Positions 1 to 8,049 of a DNA stretch of 64,000 nucleotides are shown here, one piece after another (within the stretch, counting starts at the first letter, position 1; each line of letters begins with the position of its first letter). The DNA is from an uncultured Oscillospiraceae bacterium (GTDB lineage Bacteria; Bacillota; Clostridia; Oscillospirales; Oscillospiraceae), in the NCBI GenBank assembly GCA_944385095.1, contig CALWVS010000006.1, positions 1 through 64,000 of the forward strand, given 5' to 3'. The notes beneath the pieces were generated by a model. The model was not told where the DNA came from, did no database searches, and worked only from the letters and a program-made list of their open reading frames with translations. The position numbers and the translations under genes were made by a program.

Positions 1-549
1 GCCCTGAAGGTTGTGACCATTGACAGCTATTTTCCCTACGAAAGCAACCCCAACCAGTATATCCAGTTTTTCCAGCAGGCAATGGCAGACAAAGCCCCTA
101 TTGTCTACACCCCAATGGGACAGCACCCCAATGGTTCTGTCTACTATGTGGGGGAGGGAGGGTGTTCTGTTCTGGTGACCGCCTTTCACACACAGGAGCG
201 AGGGGGAGAGCCGGGGGACATCTACTATACCTTAGAATTCACAGAGTATCGGGACTATCGCCCCAAAACCGTGCAGGTGCAGCAGGCAGACACTGCGCTC
301 AATCCCTTACAGGACACGGGACGCAGTGGGGATTCTGATACCATCACAGTGGGCTGTACCTGTCTTGCCAATGGTCCCTACTGGTACACCAGCTATGGGG
401 CAAAGCCCTACGGCACTGCATCCAACAAAACGGTACTGGTCAGCCGGATGGTAGACCCTGCCCGAGCCGCTCCTATCCATGTGACCACCACCACAGGGGG
501 ACCACTGGGATGGATGGCAAAATCCAGCTTACAGGTGGTGACAGGATGA
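1..549 (+). CDS. Phage tail protein, XkdP/LysM-type (5' partial)
   Basis: The frame is open from the first base, so the N-terminus lies outside the window. The visible 180 or so residues end in a GGPLGWMAKSSLQ stretch, an SH3-like ending seen in XkdP-type tail proteins. The region reading GDIYYTLEFTEYRDYRP is typical of the domain upstream of LysM in PBSX-like XkdP proteins, which act in tail or baseplate assembly. The assignment rests mainly on position: the next five genes follow the PBSX order xkdQ-R-S-T-U. The stop overlaps the next start in an ATGA. An internal GTG at 13 could be misread as the start. Confidence 0.6.
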   Translation, partial: ALKVVTIDSYFPYESNPNQYIQFFQQAMADKAPIVYTPMGQHPNGSVYYVGEGGCSVLVTAFHTQERGGEPGDIYYTLEFTEYRDYRPKTVQVQQADTALNPLQDTGRSGDSDTITVGCTCLANGPYWYTSYGAKPYGTASNKTVLVSRMVDPARAAPIHVTTTTGGPLGWMAKSSLQVVTG

Positions 550-1514
550 CCATAGAACTGCTGTTGGAAAACCGCACCACTGGGCAAATCTGGGACATTG
601 CTCCCTGTGTGCAAGAGATTTTGTTGACCTCTAGCAGACGGGGAAAGGCGGGTACGCTGGAATTTCTTCTAGTAGCAAACCACATCTCCTATGTAGAGGG
701 GGATAAGGTGCGGCTGAGTGTGGATGGGCAGGTGCTGTTTCTGGGCTGGGTGTTTACCAAGTATCGGGACCACAATGCCATCATTACCACTCTCTGTTAT
801 GACCAGATACGCTATCTCAACGCCAAAAGCTCCTACCTGTTTTACAACCGCACTGCCAGCGACATGATTGCAGAAATTGGGAAGGATATGCAGCTCAAAC
901 TGGGGGAGTTACAGAGTACAGGGTATGTGTTTCCCTCTCTGGTGTCATGGAACCAGAATTGCCTTACCCTGCTGGAAGGGGCATTGCAGGAGACGGAGCA
1001 GCACACCGGAGAGGGCTATGTTTTGACAGACAGCCCACAGGGACTTTGTCTCCATCGGGCAAAGGACTGGATGTTTCCCCAGTCTCTGGGCACAGGTTCT
1101 ATTTTGGACTACACCTATACCACAGACATAGACCAGCAGACATTTAATCAAATTGTAGTGGCAAGAAAAGACAGGGATGGGAGTATGGTAGAGGTGATGA
1201 AAGAAAATGGGGACACCCAAACCAAGTGGGGTACCCTGCGCCTCTATCAGACCGTGACCCAGGAGGTCAACGATGCCCAGATGACCCAGCAGGCAGATGC
1301 CCTGTTGGCACAATATAACCGTCGGCTGCGTCAGGTGCGCCTCACTGCACTGGGGATGGTGGGCTTACAGGCAGGGCAGACCATTTGGATAGATATTCCC
1401 AATCTGGGGGACATGAATCTGCACCAATATGTGACATTGGAACAGGTGGTACACCAGTTTTCCGGCGGTGTGCATCTCATGAAACTTGATTTTTATGTGA
1501 CCGGAAAGGAGTAG
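546..1514 (+). CDS. Phage tail hub protein, XkdQ-like
   Basis: About 322 residues, the usual length of XkdQ, which forms the central tail hub (gp27/gpD-like) in contractile phages and PBSX-type particles. The N-terminus reads as a beta-rich fold with LLLENRTTGQIWDIAP followed by SSRRGKAGTLEFLL, as in the family. ATG 546 was chosen because it overlaps the TGA of the upstream gene as ATGA and follows a GGTGGTGACAGG stretch; a start at 510 in the same frame has no better site. It sits between XkdP- and DUF2577-type genes, which supports the call. Confidence 0.75.
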   Translation: MTIELLLENRTTGQIWDIAPCVQEILLTSSRRGKAGTLEFLLVANHISYVEGDKVRLSVDGQVLFLGWVFTKYRDHNAIITTLCYDQIRYLNAKSSYLFYNRTASDMIAEIGKDMQLKLGELQSTGYVFPSLVSWNQNCLTLLEGALQETEQHTGEGYVLTDSPQGLCLHRAKDWMFPQSLGTGSILDYTYTTDIDQQTFNQIVVARKDRDGSMVEVMKENGDTQTKWGTLRLYQTVTQEVNDAQMTQQADALLAQYNRRLRQVRLTALGMVGLQAGQTIWIDIPNLGDMNLHQYVTLEQVVHQFSGGVHLMKLDFYVTGKE

Positions 1515-1521
1515 TTTATTT

Positions 1522-1926
1522 ATGGAACTACTGGAAGTGATACAGGAAGTGGCACTGCGTACCCAAGAGGCAAGCCAGCCCACCCAATTTCAGATGGGAA
1601 AGGTCACTGCCACAAATCCCCTCAAAATTTCCATCCATCCAGCCATGCCAGAGATAGAACAGTCCATGCTCTACCTGACAGAAGGGGTGGTGGAAAAGAA
1701 AATTCCCATTGTAACCCACACCCACACCATTTCAGACACCTACACCGGCGGAGGAAGCTGTTCCACCGAGCTGTCCCACATCATCTGTCAGGAACATGGG
1801 CAGGAACTGCCCATAGAGGACGGCTACCTGATTCTCAATCGTGGCTTGCAGGTAGGGGACAGAGTGCTGTTGTTGCAGGTGGAGAGGGGACAGCGATTCC
1901 TCATTCTCTCAAGACTGTATGAATAA
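1522..1926 (+). CDS. DUF2577 (XkdR-like) baseplate protein
   Basis: A 134-residue protein with an OB-like central segment. QMGKVTATNPLKISIHP is the DUF2577 hallmark, the part that reads like GTV-x-P-LKI in relatives, and the end has LQVGDRVLLLQVERGQRFLILSRL. XkdR-type proteins are small baseplate components found between the hub (XkdQ) and DUF2634 (XkdS) genes, exactly as here. An AAAGGAG lies 12 nt before the ATG. The exact structural role is unproven in the family; the identification comes from both sequence and gene order. Confidence 0.75.
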   Translation: MELLEVIQEVALRTQEASQPTQFQMGKVTATNPLKISIHPAMPEIEQSMLYLTEGVVEKKIPIVTHTHTISDTYTGGGSCSTELSHIICQEHGQELPIEDGYLILNRGLQVGDRVLLLQVERGQRFLILSRLYE

Positions 1927-1935
1927 AAGGAGGCG

Positions 1936-2352
1936 ATGGCTTTGCCAACACTGCCACAGGGCTCTTTGCTGACGGAAGAAACTGCCAGCCAGCTTCAGCC
2001 CTCACTGACCTTTCACATCAACCCCAACACCCAGCGGCTGGAGGGGACCACAGACGGCATAGAAGCAGTCCGACAGGCGATTGAAATTTTATTCCATGTG
2101 GAGCGGTACCGCTATCCCATCTATGCCCCATCCTCTGGGATTCAGTTGGAGGACTTACTGGGACAGGACAGGGCATATGCAATGGCACAGCTTCCCAACC
2201 GAATACGGGATGCCCTGTTGCAGGATGACCGGATTTTGGGAATTTCAGACCTGACCTGCACTGGGGAGGGGGATACCGTTGGGGTGTCTTTGACGGTCCA
2301 TACCATCTATGGAGACACCCGTACCCAGTTGGAACTGAATGAAATGAGATAA
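1936..2352 (+). CDS. DUF2634 (XkdS/gp25-like) baseplate wedge protein
   Basis: 138 residues. The segment TDGIEAVRQAIEILFHVERYRYPIY followed by SSGIQLEDLLGQ is the typical DUF2634/gp25-like pattern, in which the protein begins the baseplate wedge of contractile tails. The C-terminal half (DALLQDDRILGISDLTCTGEGD) is also family-like. AGGAGG is 3 nt before the ATG. It lies directly upstream of the baseplate J gene as in PBSX. Confidence 0.8.
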   Translation: MALPTLPQGSLLTEETASQLQPSLTFHINPNTQRLEGTTDGIEAVRQAIEILFHVERYRYPIYAPSSGIQLEDLLGQDRAYAMAQLPNRIRDALLQDDRILGISDLTCTGEGDTVGVSLTVHTIYGDTRTQLELNEMR

Positions 2353-2372
2353 GAGAGAGGAGGGACACACCA

Positions 2373-3473
2373 TTGAAAACACATGCCACCATTTTGGGGG
2401 AGATGCTCCAGATGGTTCCAAACTGCTATGACAAACGGGACACCTCACCCATTGTCACAGCCCTCAGCCCTGCCGCCTGGGCACTGGAGGGGTTCTATCT
2501 CACCTTGGAACAGGTGCGGCAGAGTGCCTTTGTTCAGACAGCGGTGGGAGAGGATTTGGATTTGCTGTCTATTTTGGGTGGGATTACTCGCTATCCAGCC
2601 TCAAAGGCGGTACGGCTGGGGCTTTTCGATGCGCCTGTGCCGCTGGGAACCAGATTTTCCACTGCCAACGGCACAGAAGCCATCAATTTTGTGGTGACAG
2701 GACAGCGGCAGGAGGGCTATGAGCTGACCGCAGAAACTGCCGGCACGGTAGGCAACCAATATACCGGGGTACTGCTGCCCATTGATGTGGTCAGTGGGCT
2801 GCGCTCTGCTCAGGTGACAGACATTCTCATCCCGGGAGATGACACAGAAACCGATGAGCAGCTGCGGGAGCGGCTGATTCTGGCATTGAATCAGAAGCCA
2901 TTCGGGGGAAATATTGCAGACTATCGGGCAAATATTTCTGCCATAGATGGCGTGGGTGGGGTGCAGGTGTACCCCACATGGCAGGGAGGCGGCACGGTGA
3001 AGTGCTCCATTGTGGGGTCAGATTTTCTGCCCGCTTCCCCGGAGCTCATCGAAACAGTGCAGACTGCCATTGACCCAACGGTGAATCAGGGGCAGGGGCT
3101 GGGGCTTGCCCCCATTGGGGCACAAGTGACCATTGCCACCCCACAGACCGTGGAAGTGACCATCTGTGCCACGGTTACACTGGCAGCAGGGTACACCATA
3201 GGGCAGATTCAGCCCTTGGCAACCGAGAAAATGGAGGGCTTTCTGTCCGACCTGCGCCAGAACTGGGCAAAGCCGGTGAGCCAGTCGGCAGTGGGATATG
3301 CTCTGTCCCTCTATCGGGCGCAGGTGATTGCTGCACTTATGACCACCACCGGCGTGGTGAATGTGCCCAATGTGACCATAAACGGGGCACAGGAGGATTT
3401 ACACTTGGAACAGAGTGGCAGTGTCCAGCAGCTGCCTGTTTTAAGGGAGGTGCAGTTGGTTGAATCCTCTTGA
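2373..3473 (+). CDS. Baseplate J family protein, XkdT-like
   Basis: 366 residues with the layout of gpJ/XkdT proteins: an N-terminal helical region (GEDLDLLSILGGITRYPAS), the central beta domain (AETAGTVGNQYTGVLLPI, then IPGDDTETDEQLRERLILAL, then GGNIADYRANISAIDGVGGVQVYP), and a C-terminal ferredoxin-like part. These proteins form the wedge of contractile-tail baseplates. The start is TTG at 2373, preceded by GAGAGGAGGG about 8 nt upstream. The 3' end overlaps the next gene by 14 nt, consistent with a translationally coupled operon. Confidence 0.88.
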   Translation: MKTHATILGEMLQMVPNCYDKRDTSPIVTALSPAAWALEGFYLTLEQVRQSAFVQTAVGEDLDLLSILGGITRYPASKAVRLGLFDAPVPLGTRFSTANGTEAINFVVTGQRQEGYELTAETAGTVGNQYTGVLLPIDVVSGLRSAQVTDILIPGDDTETDEQLRERLILALNQKPFGGNIADYRANISAIDGVGGVQVYPTWQGGGTVKCSIVGSDFLPASPELIETVQTAIDPTVNQGQGLGLAPIGAQVTIATPQTVEVTICATVTLAAGYTIGQIQPLATEKMEGFLSDLRQNWAKPVSQSAVGYALSLYRAQVIAALMTTTGVVNVPNVTINGAQEDLHLEQSGSVQQLPVLREVQLVESS

Positions 3474-4419
3474 ATTGGATTACCAGTTGAAAACACTGGT
3501 ACCGTTCTGGTATCAGAACATCGCAGAATATGACACCATTTTGGGCATTGAGGAGACCCAGTTGCAGGCACTGGCGCAGAGTGTGAGCACAGGGAAAGCA
3601 GATTTGTTTGTACAGACCATGGGGGAGCAGTCCATCCAGCAGTGGGAGCAGATTTTTCATCTGGTGCCAGATGTAACACAAGAGAGTTTGGACTTTCGGC
3701 GTACCAGAATTTTAAACCGCCTGTCTTTCCGTCTCCCCTTTACTCTGCCATTTCTCCGCCGAAAACTGGATGAACTGATTGGGGTGGGCAGATGGAAACT
3801 GGAAATTGACTACAACGCCTATTCCATTCTGGTGGAATACAGTATGGAGGATCAGCCCTACGCCATAGAGGCAGCCTACACCATAGAAACTGCCAAGCCT
3901 GCCCACATTATCTATCGGAATATGCCACTGGTGCGCAGGGGCATCCACATGAATGAGGAAATCCAGCAGCACCAGAGAATCTATCACTATGGGTTGGGAT
4001 ATTGGAGACTGGGTGAGACCTCGTTTGCCAGTGATGAACCAGTGCGCTGTTATCAAATGGCATTGGGTGGCTGGGGACTGGGACAGGTCCCTTTTGCAAA
4101 ATTAGACGGGAAAGAGGTGGTGAAAATGAGCCAGATTCCTTCTATCACAACCACCATGCTGGAACAGACCGCAGGGTTTGTGGCAAATGTGGTACATAGT
4201 GCCAGACTGAATGGCTCCACAGTGGTGACGGAGCTGGAACAGGAGGTCAGCGGCACCGCCGCCGTAGTGAAATATCTAGTTCCCAATGGGTTAGAGGTCA
4301 ACAAGGTGGAGCTGTTGAATCAAGAGGGGCAGGTGCTCTCCAGTGCCAGTGTCTATGTGCCGGCTGGGGTGTCCACGGTGCTGAAACATGAAATTCCAAT
4401 CAAGGAGGGTTTTTCATGA
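3460..4419 (+). CDS. Putative tail protein, DUF2313 (XkdU/YmfQ)-like, extended C-terminus
   Basis: 319 residues starting at TTG 3460 after GGGAGG. Residues 1-180 look like the DUF2313/YmfQ tail protein that follows baseplate J in PBSX and Mu-like phages (RTRILNRLSFRLPFTLPFL, KLDELIG, then a short beta part). The rest is an extension rich in aromatic YGLGYWRLGETSF-type motifs, perhaps a short tail-fibre or adaptor portion. The last 13 residues (LKHEIPIKEGFS) are the same as the ending of the micro-ORFs that follow, because the 83-bp repeat begins inside this gene. Confidence 0.7.
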   Translation: MNPLELDYQLKTLVPFWYQNIAEYDTILGIEETQLQALAQSVSTGKADLFVQTMGEQSIQQWEQIFHLVPDVTQESLDFRRTRILNRLSFRLPFTLPFLRRKLDELIGVGRWKLEIDYNAYSILVEYSMEDQPYAIEAAYTIETAKPAHIIYRNMPLVRRGIHMNEEIQQHQRIYHYGLGYWRLGETSFASDEPVRCYQMALGGWGLGQVPFAKLDGKEVVKMSQIPSITTTMLEQTAGFVANVVHSARLNGSTVVTELEQEVSGTAAVVKYLVPNGLEVNKVELLNQEGQVLSSASVYVPAGVSTVLKHEIPIKEGFS

Positions 4420-4502
4420 GATACAACTCTGAATTTGTGCGGTTCATTTGGATTTCTGCTATGTTGAAACATGAAATTCCAATCAAGGAGGGTTTTTCAT
4501 GA
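4416..4502 (+). CDS. Repeat-encoded 28-residue micro-ORF, copy 1
   Basis: The ORF begins MRYNSEFVRFIWISAML and ends KHEIPIKEGFS. Its ATG overlaps the TGA of the upstream tail gene, and its own TGA overlaps the ATG of the next copy. The Shine-Dalgarno AAGGAGG is at ideal spacing. A short hydrophobic stretch FVRFIWISAML is present, too short for a confident membrane helix. Function unknown. It may be translated as part of the phage late operon or may simply be a by-product of the duplication. Confidence 0.4.
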   Translation: MRYNSEFVRFIWISAMLKHEIPIKEGFS

Positions 4503-4585
4503 GATATCACTCTGAATTTGTGCGGTTCATTTGGATTTCTGCTATGTTGAAACATGAAATTCCAGTCAAGGAGGGTTTTTCATGA
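4499..4585 (+). CDS. Repeat-encoded 28-residue micro-ORF, copy 2
   Basis: Same length and start/stop coupling as copy 1; it differs by N to H at residue 4 and I to V at residue 23. Retention of frame and length through substitutions fits translation, but the copies are so similar that recent duplication alone could explain it. Confidence 0.4.
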   Translation: MRYHSEFVRFIWISAMLKHEIPVKEGFS

Positions 4586-4668
4586 GATATAACTCTGAAT
4601 TTGTGCGGTTCATTTGGATTTCTGCTATGTTGAAACATGAAATTCCAGTCAAGGAGGATGTTATATGA
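4582..4668 (+). CDS. Repeat-encoded 28-residue micro-ORF, copy 3 (variant ending)
   Basis: Third copy, with the last four residues changed from EGFS-type to EDVI because the repeat ends and the sequence runs into the next gene. The TGA at 4666 overlaps the ATG at 4665, so the coupling chain from the tail gene to the membrane protein is unbroken. Confidence 0.4.
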   Translation: MRYNSEFVRFIWISAMLKHEIPVKEDVI

Positions 4669-5135
4669 AAAATCGTGGCGATTTGGTGTTGTCTGTGCTG
4701 CTGTGGTTTTTTGGTGGTACGGTGTATTTTCTGTTAGAGGTGGCGTATAAGTACGCCACAGGCAACCCCCAGCGAATTTCGTGGGTTATGCTGGTGTTAG
4801 CCATTGTATTGACCATCCCTGTGGAACGGTGTGGGGCACAGCTTCCCTGGAGTGTGCCGCTCTGGTTGCAGGCGGCAGCCTGTGCCCTGCTGGTGACAGG
4901 GGCAGAACTGGTGGTGGGATGTGTGGCAAATCTGCTGTTTGGGATGGACATTTGGGACTACTCCCACCTGTGGGGGAATCTTTGGGGACAGGTTTGCCCA
5001 CAATTTGCCCTCTTATGGTTTGTGTTATGTTTTCTGTTTATTCCCCTCTTTGACTGGCTGCGGTTTGCCGTAGAGGGAGGCGTAAAACCTTGTTATGGAG
5101 CAAATGCAAAGGATGTGAATGTATGGAACATTTGA
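4665..5135 (+). CDS. CmpB-like (putative ABC-transporter type IV) membrane protein in lysis region
   Basis: 156 residues, strongly hydrophobic, with about four membrane segments. The segment from ELVVGCVANLLF through DIWDYSHLWGNLWGQVCP is the recognisable pattern of the PF06541-type proteins, in which an E-x-G/V stretch is followed by WDYS-x-L-x-N-L-x-GQ-C. Members are annotated as putative ABC permeases, but small versions often sit next to holins in clostridial prophages, as here. The start is ATG 4665, with AAGGAGG supplied by the 83-bp repeat. Its role in lysis is not established. Confidence 0.6.
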   Translation: MKNRGDLVLSVLLWFFGGTVYFLLEVAYKYATGNPQRISWVMLVLAIVLTIPVERCGAQLPWSVPLWLQAAACALLVTGAELVVGCVANLLFGMDIWDYSHLWGNLWGQVCPQFALLWFVLCFLFIPLFDWLRFAVEGGVKPCYGANAKDVNVWNI

Positions 5136-5608
5136 ATGGATTAAAACTTGGAATTGCCGCTGTGGTGGGGGCGTTGACTGGTTTTTGGGGCTGGTTTGGA
5201 TGGCTGGTTTTAGGCTGGCTTGCCTGTATGATGCTGGATTACCTGTCTGGCACCATGGCAGCAGCCAGTAAAGGGCAGTGGGCATCCAGCACTGCCAGAG
5301 AGGGCATCTGGCACAAGACAGGGATGGTGATTGTGGTCATGGTGTCTGGGGGTGCGGATTTACTCATCAGCACGGTATTGACCAAAATTCCTGCCATTCA
5401 GCTCCCCATTGCCTATTCTGGAATGCTTTGCCCCATTGTGCTGTGCTGGTACATCATCACAGAGCTGGGCAGTATTGTGGAAAATGCAGTGGAACTGGGC
5501 GCACCTGTTCCCAGTTGGCTTTTTAAGCTGCTGGCAGTGGGGGAAAGTGCCCTGGAAAGTGCAGGGGATTTGGTCATGGAGGAGGAACAGGGCAATGGGA
5601 AACAGTAG
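5123..5608 (+). CDS. Phage holin, Phage_holin_4 (phi29/TcdE-like) family
   Basis: 161 residues from ATG 5123, which has AAAGGA 9 nt upstream; longer starts run into the previous gene. Hydrophobic segments are visible at about 9-35, 65-90 and 100-125. WLACMMLDYLSGTMAA, then IWHKTGMVIVVMVSGGADLL, then CPIVLCWYIITELGSIVENA are family hallmarks. Holins time host lysis by opening the membrane for the endolysin, which is the next gene. Its stop lies 14 nt inside the amidase gene. Confidence 0.85.
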   Translation: MEHLNGLKLGIAAVVGALTGFWGWFGWLVLGWLACMMLDYLSGTMAAASKGQWASSTAREGIWHKTGMVIVVMVSGGADLLISTVLTKIPAIQLPIAYSGMLCPIVLCWYIITELGSIVENAVELGAPVPSWLFKLLAVGESALESAGDLVMEEEQGNGKQ

Positions 5609-6356
5609 TCTCGTCACCTGTACCAGAATTTCCCCCAATCGCACCAGCCCCAGAAACCACAAAATCGACACCATCACCATTCACTGTACCGCTGGGCAGT
5701 GTACTGCACAACAGTTGTTGAACATGAGCCACATCACCACCTACAGCCCAACCAACGGGGCATCCTGTCACTATGTGGTAGGGAAAGATGGCAGCATTGG
5801 GCTGTGTGTGCCGGAGACAGACCGCTCCTGGTGCTCCTCCTCCAGCAGCAACGACCATCGAGCCATCACCATTGAGGTGTCCAGTGACGCAACACATCCC
5901 TACGCCGTCACCGATGCAGCCTATTCTGCTTTGATTGATTTACTGGTGGACATCTGCCAGAGAAACCATATCCCAGAATTAAAATGGAAAGGGGATAAAA
6001 ACCTGATTGGGCAGACCGACCAACAGAACATGACCGTTCACCGGTGGTTTGCAGCCAAAGCCTGCCCAGGGGACTGGCTCTATCAGCGACATGGGCAGAT
6101 TGCAACAGAGGTCAACCAGAGATTGAAAGGAGAAGTGGACATGACAAAAGAGGAAGTGAAAGCACTGGTTCTGGAAGTGCTGGCAGAAGTGGAGGCAAGC
6201 AGGGCAGCAAAGCCAGCCAGTGACTGGGCAGTCCAGTCACAGGTGTGTTCCAGAGCGGCACAGGCAGGGTTTACCGACGGCACACGCCCCAGAAGCTATG
6301 TCACCAGAGAGGAAGTGAATACCATGCTGTTGGCGGTACTGGAACAGGTGACATAA
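5595..6356 (+). CDS. N-acetylmuramoyl-L-alanine amidase endolysin (Amidase_2) with SLH-like C-terminus
   Basis: 253 residues from ATG 5595, preceded by GGAGGAGGAAC; the frame is open further upstream but only inside the holin gene. The catalytic domain (about 1-170) shows TITIHCTAGQCTAQQL with the first zinc histidine, SCHYVVGKDGSI, and TVHRWFAAKACPGDWL, as in T7-lysozyme-like amidases that cut between MurNAc and the stem peptide. The tail (DWAVQSQVCSRAAQAG, FTDGTRPRSYVTREEV) resembles the SLH-like wall-binding repeats of clostridial endolysins. It is the last gene of the phage block and is followed by hairpins. Confidence 0.9.
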   Translation: MGNSSLVTCTRISPNRTSPRNHKIDTITIHCTAGQCTAQQLLNMSHITTYSPTNGASCHYVVGKDGSIGLCVPETDRSWCSSSSSNDHRAITIEVSSDATHPYAVTDAAYSALIDLLVDICQRNHIPELKWKGDKNLIGQTDQQNMTVHRWFAAKACPGDWLYQRHGQIATEVNQRLKGEVDMTKEEVKALVLEVLAEVEASRAAKPASDWAVQSQVCSRAAQAGFTDGTRPRSYVTREEVNTMLLAVLEQVT

Positions 6357-6393
6357 AAAATGCCCACATCCCGTTTGTGCAGGGATGTGGGCA
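6355..6393 (-). terminator. Intrinsic terminator hairpin after endolysin
   Basis: A perfect 12-bp stem (TGCCCACATCCC and its complement) with a 9-nt loop at 6361-6393. The plus-strand A-run at 6355-6360 becomes the U-tract on the minus strand, so it best terminates transcripts coming from the tRNA side. It may also protect the 3' end of the phage message. Confidence 0.7.
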
Positions 6394-6434
6394 ATGGGGG
6401 ATACCTTATTATATAAGGAAGGGTGGGTAGATGT

Positions 6435-6481
6435 AAAAATTCCTGAATCCCCTCGCTGTACAAGGAAACTCAGGAATTTTT
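6435..6481. terminator. Bidirectional terminator between phage block and tRNA
   Basis: AAAAATTCCTGA at 6435 pairs perfectly with TCAGGAATTTTT ending at 6481. The stem carries A-rich and U-rich ends on both strands, so it can terminate in either direction. Confidence 0.75.
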
Positions 6482-6497
6482 GAAAAGGACTTACCGC

Positions 6498-6571
6498 TGG
6501 AGCAGGTGAGGGGAATCGAACCCCCGTGTTCAGCTTGGGAAGCTGACATTCTGCCATTGAACTACACCTGC
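6498..6571 (-). tRNA. tRNA-Gly (anticodon CCC)
   Basis: Reading the minus strand, the acceptor arm GCAGGTG pairs with CACCTGC, and the anticodon loop TTCCCAA sits on a TCAGC/GCTGA stem, giving anticodon CCC. The T-arm GGGGGTTCGATTCCCC is intact and the CCA end is encoded (6498-6500). The 3' end faces the phage block, the usual orientation of a tRNA used as an integration site. Confidence 0.95.
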
Positions 6572-6882
6572 ATCTCAGTCCTCCCATACTATAGCATACT
6601 TTAAAACAGAATGCAAGCTCTAATTCAGAAAAAGATAGGAAAGAATCGGACAGAAAAGAGGAAAAATGTGTGCACAAGAGGAAATAAATGGAAAAAGAAC
6701 AGGAAAAATCACTGCCGTTTTGCACATTTCGTAAAAAGTGGCTAAAGGAGCACAGGAAAATATAGTGAAAATTGCCCTTGTAATCGGCAGGGATATTAGT
6801 TACAATGTGGTAACAAAAGTAACAGACGTTGCTTTTGGTGTCACAGAAGTTGACATAATTTGTAACCAATAGGAGTGATACA

Positions 6883-7869
6883 ATGACACGAAAGCTGTTT
6901 TCGCTGGTGCTGGGCAGCTTTACCGTCCTTCTTCTGATGGGAGCTGGCGTGGAGGATTCCACCGCAACAGAGCAGTTGCAGGAGCAATCTGAACAACAGG
7001 TACAAAGTCAGGTGGCAATGGTATCTGCGGTAGCAGGAACCAAGGCATTTGATTTGGGTCAGGAGGAGCTCACAGACACAGAGGTGGCAGAGGTCGCAGT
7101 CGATGAGACCAAAGGCGCAGAGACACAGGCACAGAGCGTCGCTGCTACCACACAGGTCAGTGCAGCTGAGACGGGAGCCATTCAGTACAACGAAACGACT
7201 TATGTGCCTTTGGTACCTATGGCGGAACGTCTGGTATCTGGTTCCACCGCTGTATGGGATGCAGGAAGCCAGACCGTCACAGTGCAGGGTACTGCACTGC
7301 ACCTGACCGCCAAGGTTGGACAGCAATATGTAGTGGCAAATGACCGCTATCTGTATGTAGCAGATGGAGTACAGATGAGAGATGGTCGGGTGGCTGTTCC
7401 CATGGGCGTGATTGCAAAGGCATTTGGTGCCAATGTGACCACCGACCCAGCCACTGGGGGAAAAATCCTCACCGCTGGCAGCGGAACCATCCAGTCTGGC
7501 AGTCAGTATTATGACAGTGAGGCGATGTACTGGCTCTCAAGAGTGATTTACTCCGAGAGCGGCAACCAGTCTCTCGAGGGACAGATGGCAGTGGGCAATG
7601 TGGTGCTCAACCGTGTGGCAAGCCCCATTTTCCCCAACAGCATTGAGGGAGTACTGGCACAGAAAAACCAGTTTACCACCTACTATACTGGAGCCATTCA
7701 AAACTGCAACCCCAGTACCATGAGCATCATTGCAGCCAAACTGGTGCTGGATGGCGGTGTGGTGGAGGAAGTACGAAACGCCATGTATTTCGATTCTGCC
7801 AACAGCAGTTGGGCATCCCGTAACCGCACCTGTATTGCCACCATTGGCAATCACAGATTTTATCTGTAA
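6883..7869 (+). CDS. Exported cell-wall hydrolase (SleB/CwlJ type) with copper-amine-oxidase-like N-domain
   Basis: 328 residues. A signal peptide is visible at 1-28 (RK, then a hydrophobic run ending in GAG). A low-complexity Q/E/A/V linker follows to about residue 100, then a copper amine oxidase N-terminal-like domain (YVPLVPMAERL through VPMGVIAKAFG). The C-terminal SleB/CwlJ domain (about 210-328) shows YWLSRVIYSESGNQSLEGQMAVGN with the catalytic Glu, then NRTCIATIGNHRFY. SleB-type enzymes are lytic transglycosylases acting on spore cortex; this domain pairing is common in Clostridia. AGGAG precedes ATG 6883. It appears to be transcribed alone. Confidence 0.88.
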   Translation: MTRKLFSLVLGSFTVLLLMGAGVEDSTATEQLQEQSEQQVQSQVAMVSAVAGTKAFDLGQEELTDTEVAEVAVDETKGAETQAQSVAATTQVSAAETGAIQYNETTYVPLVPMAERLVSGSTAVWDAGSQTVTVQGTALHLTAKVGQQYVVANDRYLYVADGVQMRDGRVAVPMGVIAKAFGANVTTDPATGGKILTAGSGTIQSGSQYYDSEAMYWLSRVIYSESGNQSLEGQMAVGNVVLNRVASPIFPNSIEGVLAQKNQFTTYYTGAIQNCNPSTMSIIAAKLVLDGGVVEEVRNAMYFDSANSSWASRNRTCIATIGNHRFYL

Positions 7870-8049
7870 ACACAAAAATGGAATGATATTCCACCCAAAA
7901 AGAGGGAGAGCAGAGACATTTGTCTCTGTTCTTCCTTTTTTTCTGGTGAGGCAGAACGGAAAAAAATGAATTTTGGGGGTTTTCATTTTGCATATTCATG
8001 TATATAATAGGGAGTATGAGTGGAAAGACTACATAGGAGGAATTGGAAC

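Larger units (their letters stand above)
4382..4657 (+). repeat. 83-bp tandem repeat, three full copies plus 27 bp
   Basis: The unit begins at TGAAACATGAAATTCC, and starts at 4382, 4465, 4548 and 4631 are exactly 83 bp apart, with only a few substitutions between copies. The first copy begins in the end of the DUF2313 gene. Each copy carries AAGGAGG followed 7 nt later by ATGA, so every copy recreates a strong ribosome-binding site and an overlapping stop/start. The final partial copy supplies the ribosome-binding site of the membrane-protein gene at 4665. Confidence 0.95.

Noticed and set aside
1..6356. Complete functional prophage
   Set aside because: Only the end of the tail module and the lysis genes are in view. 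Head, packaging, integrase and control genes cannot be judged from this window, so a tailocin remains possible.
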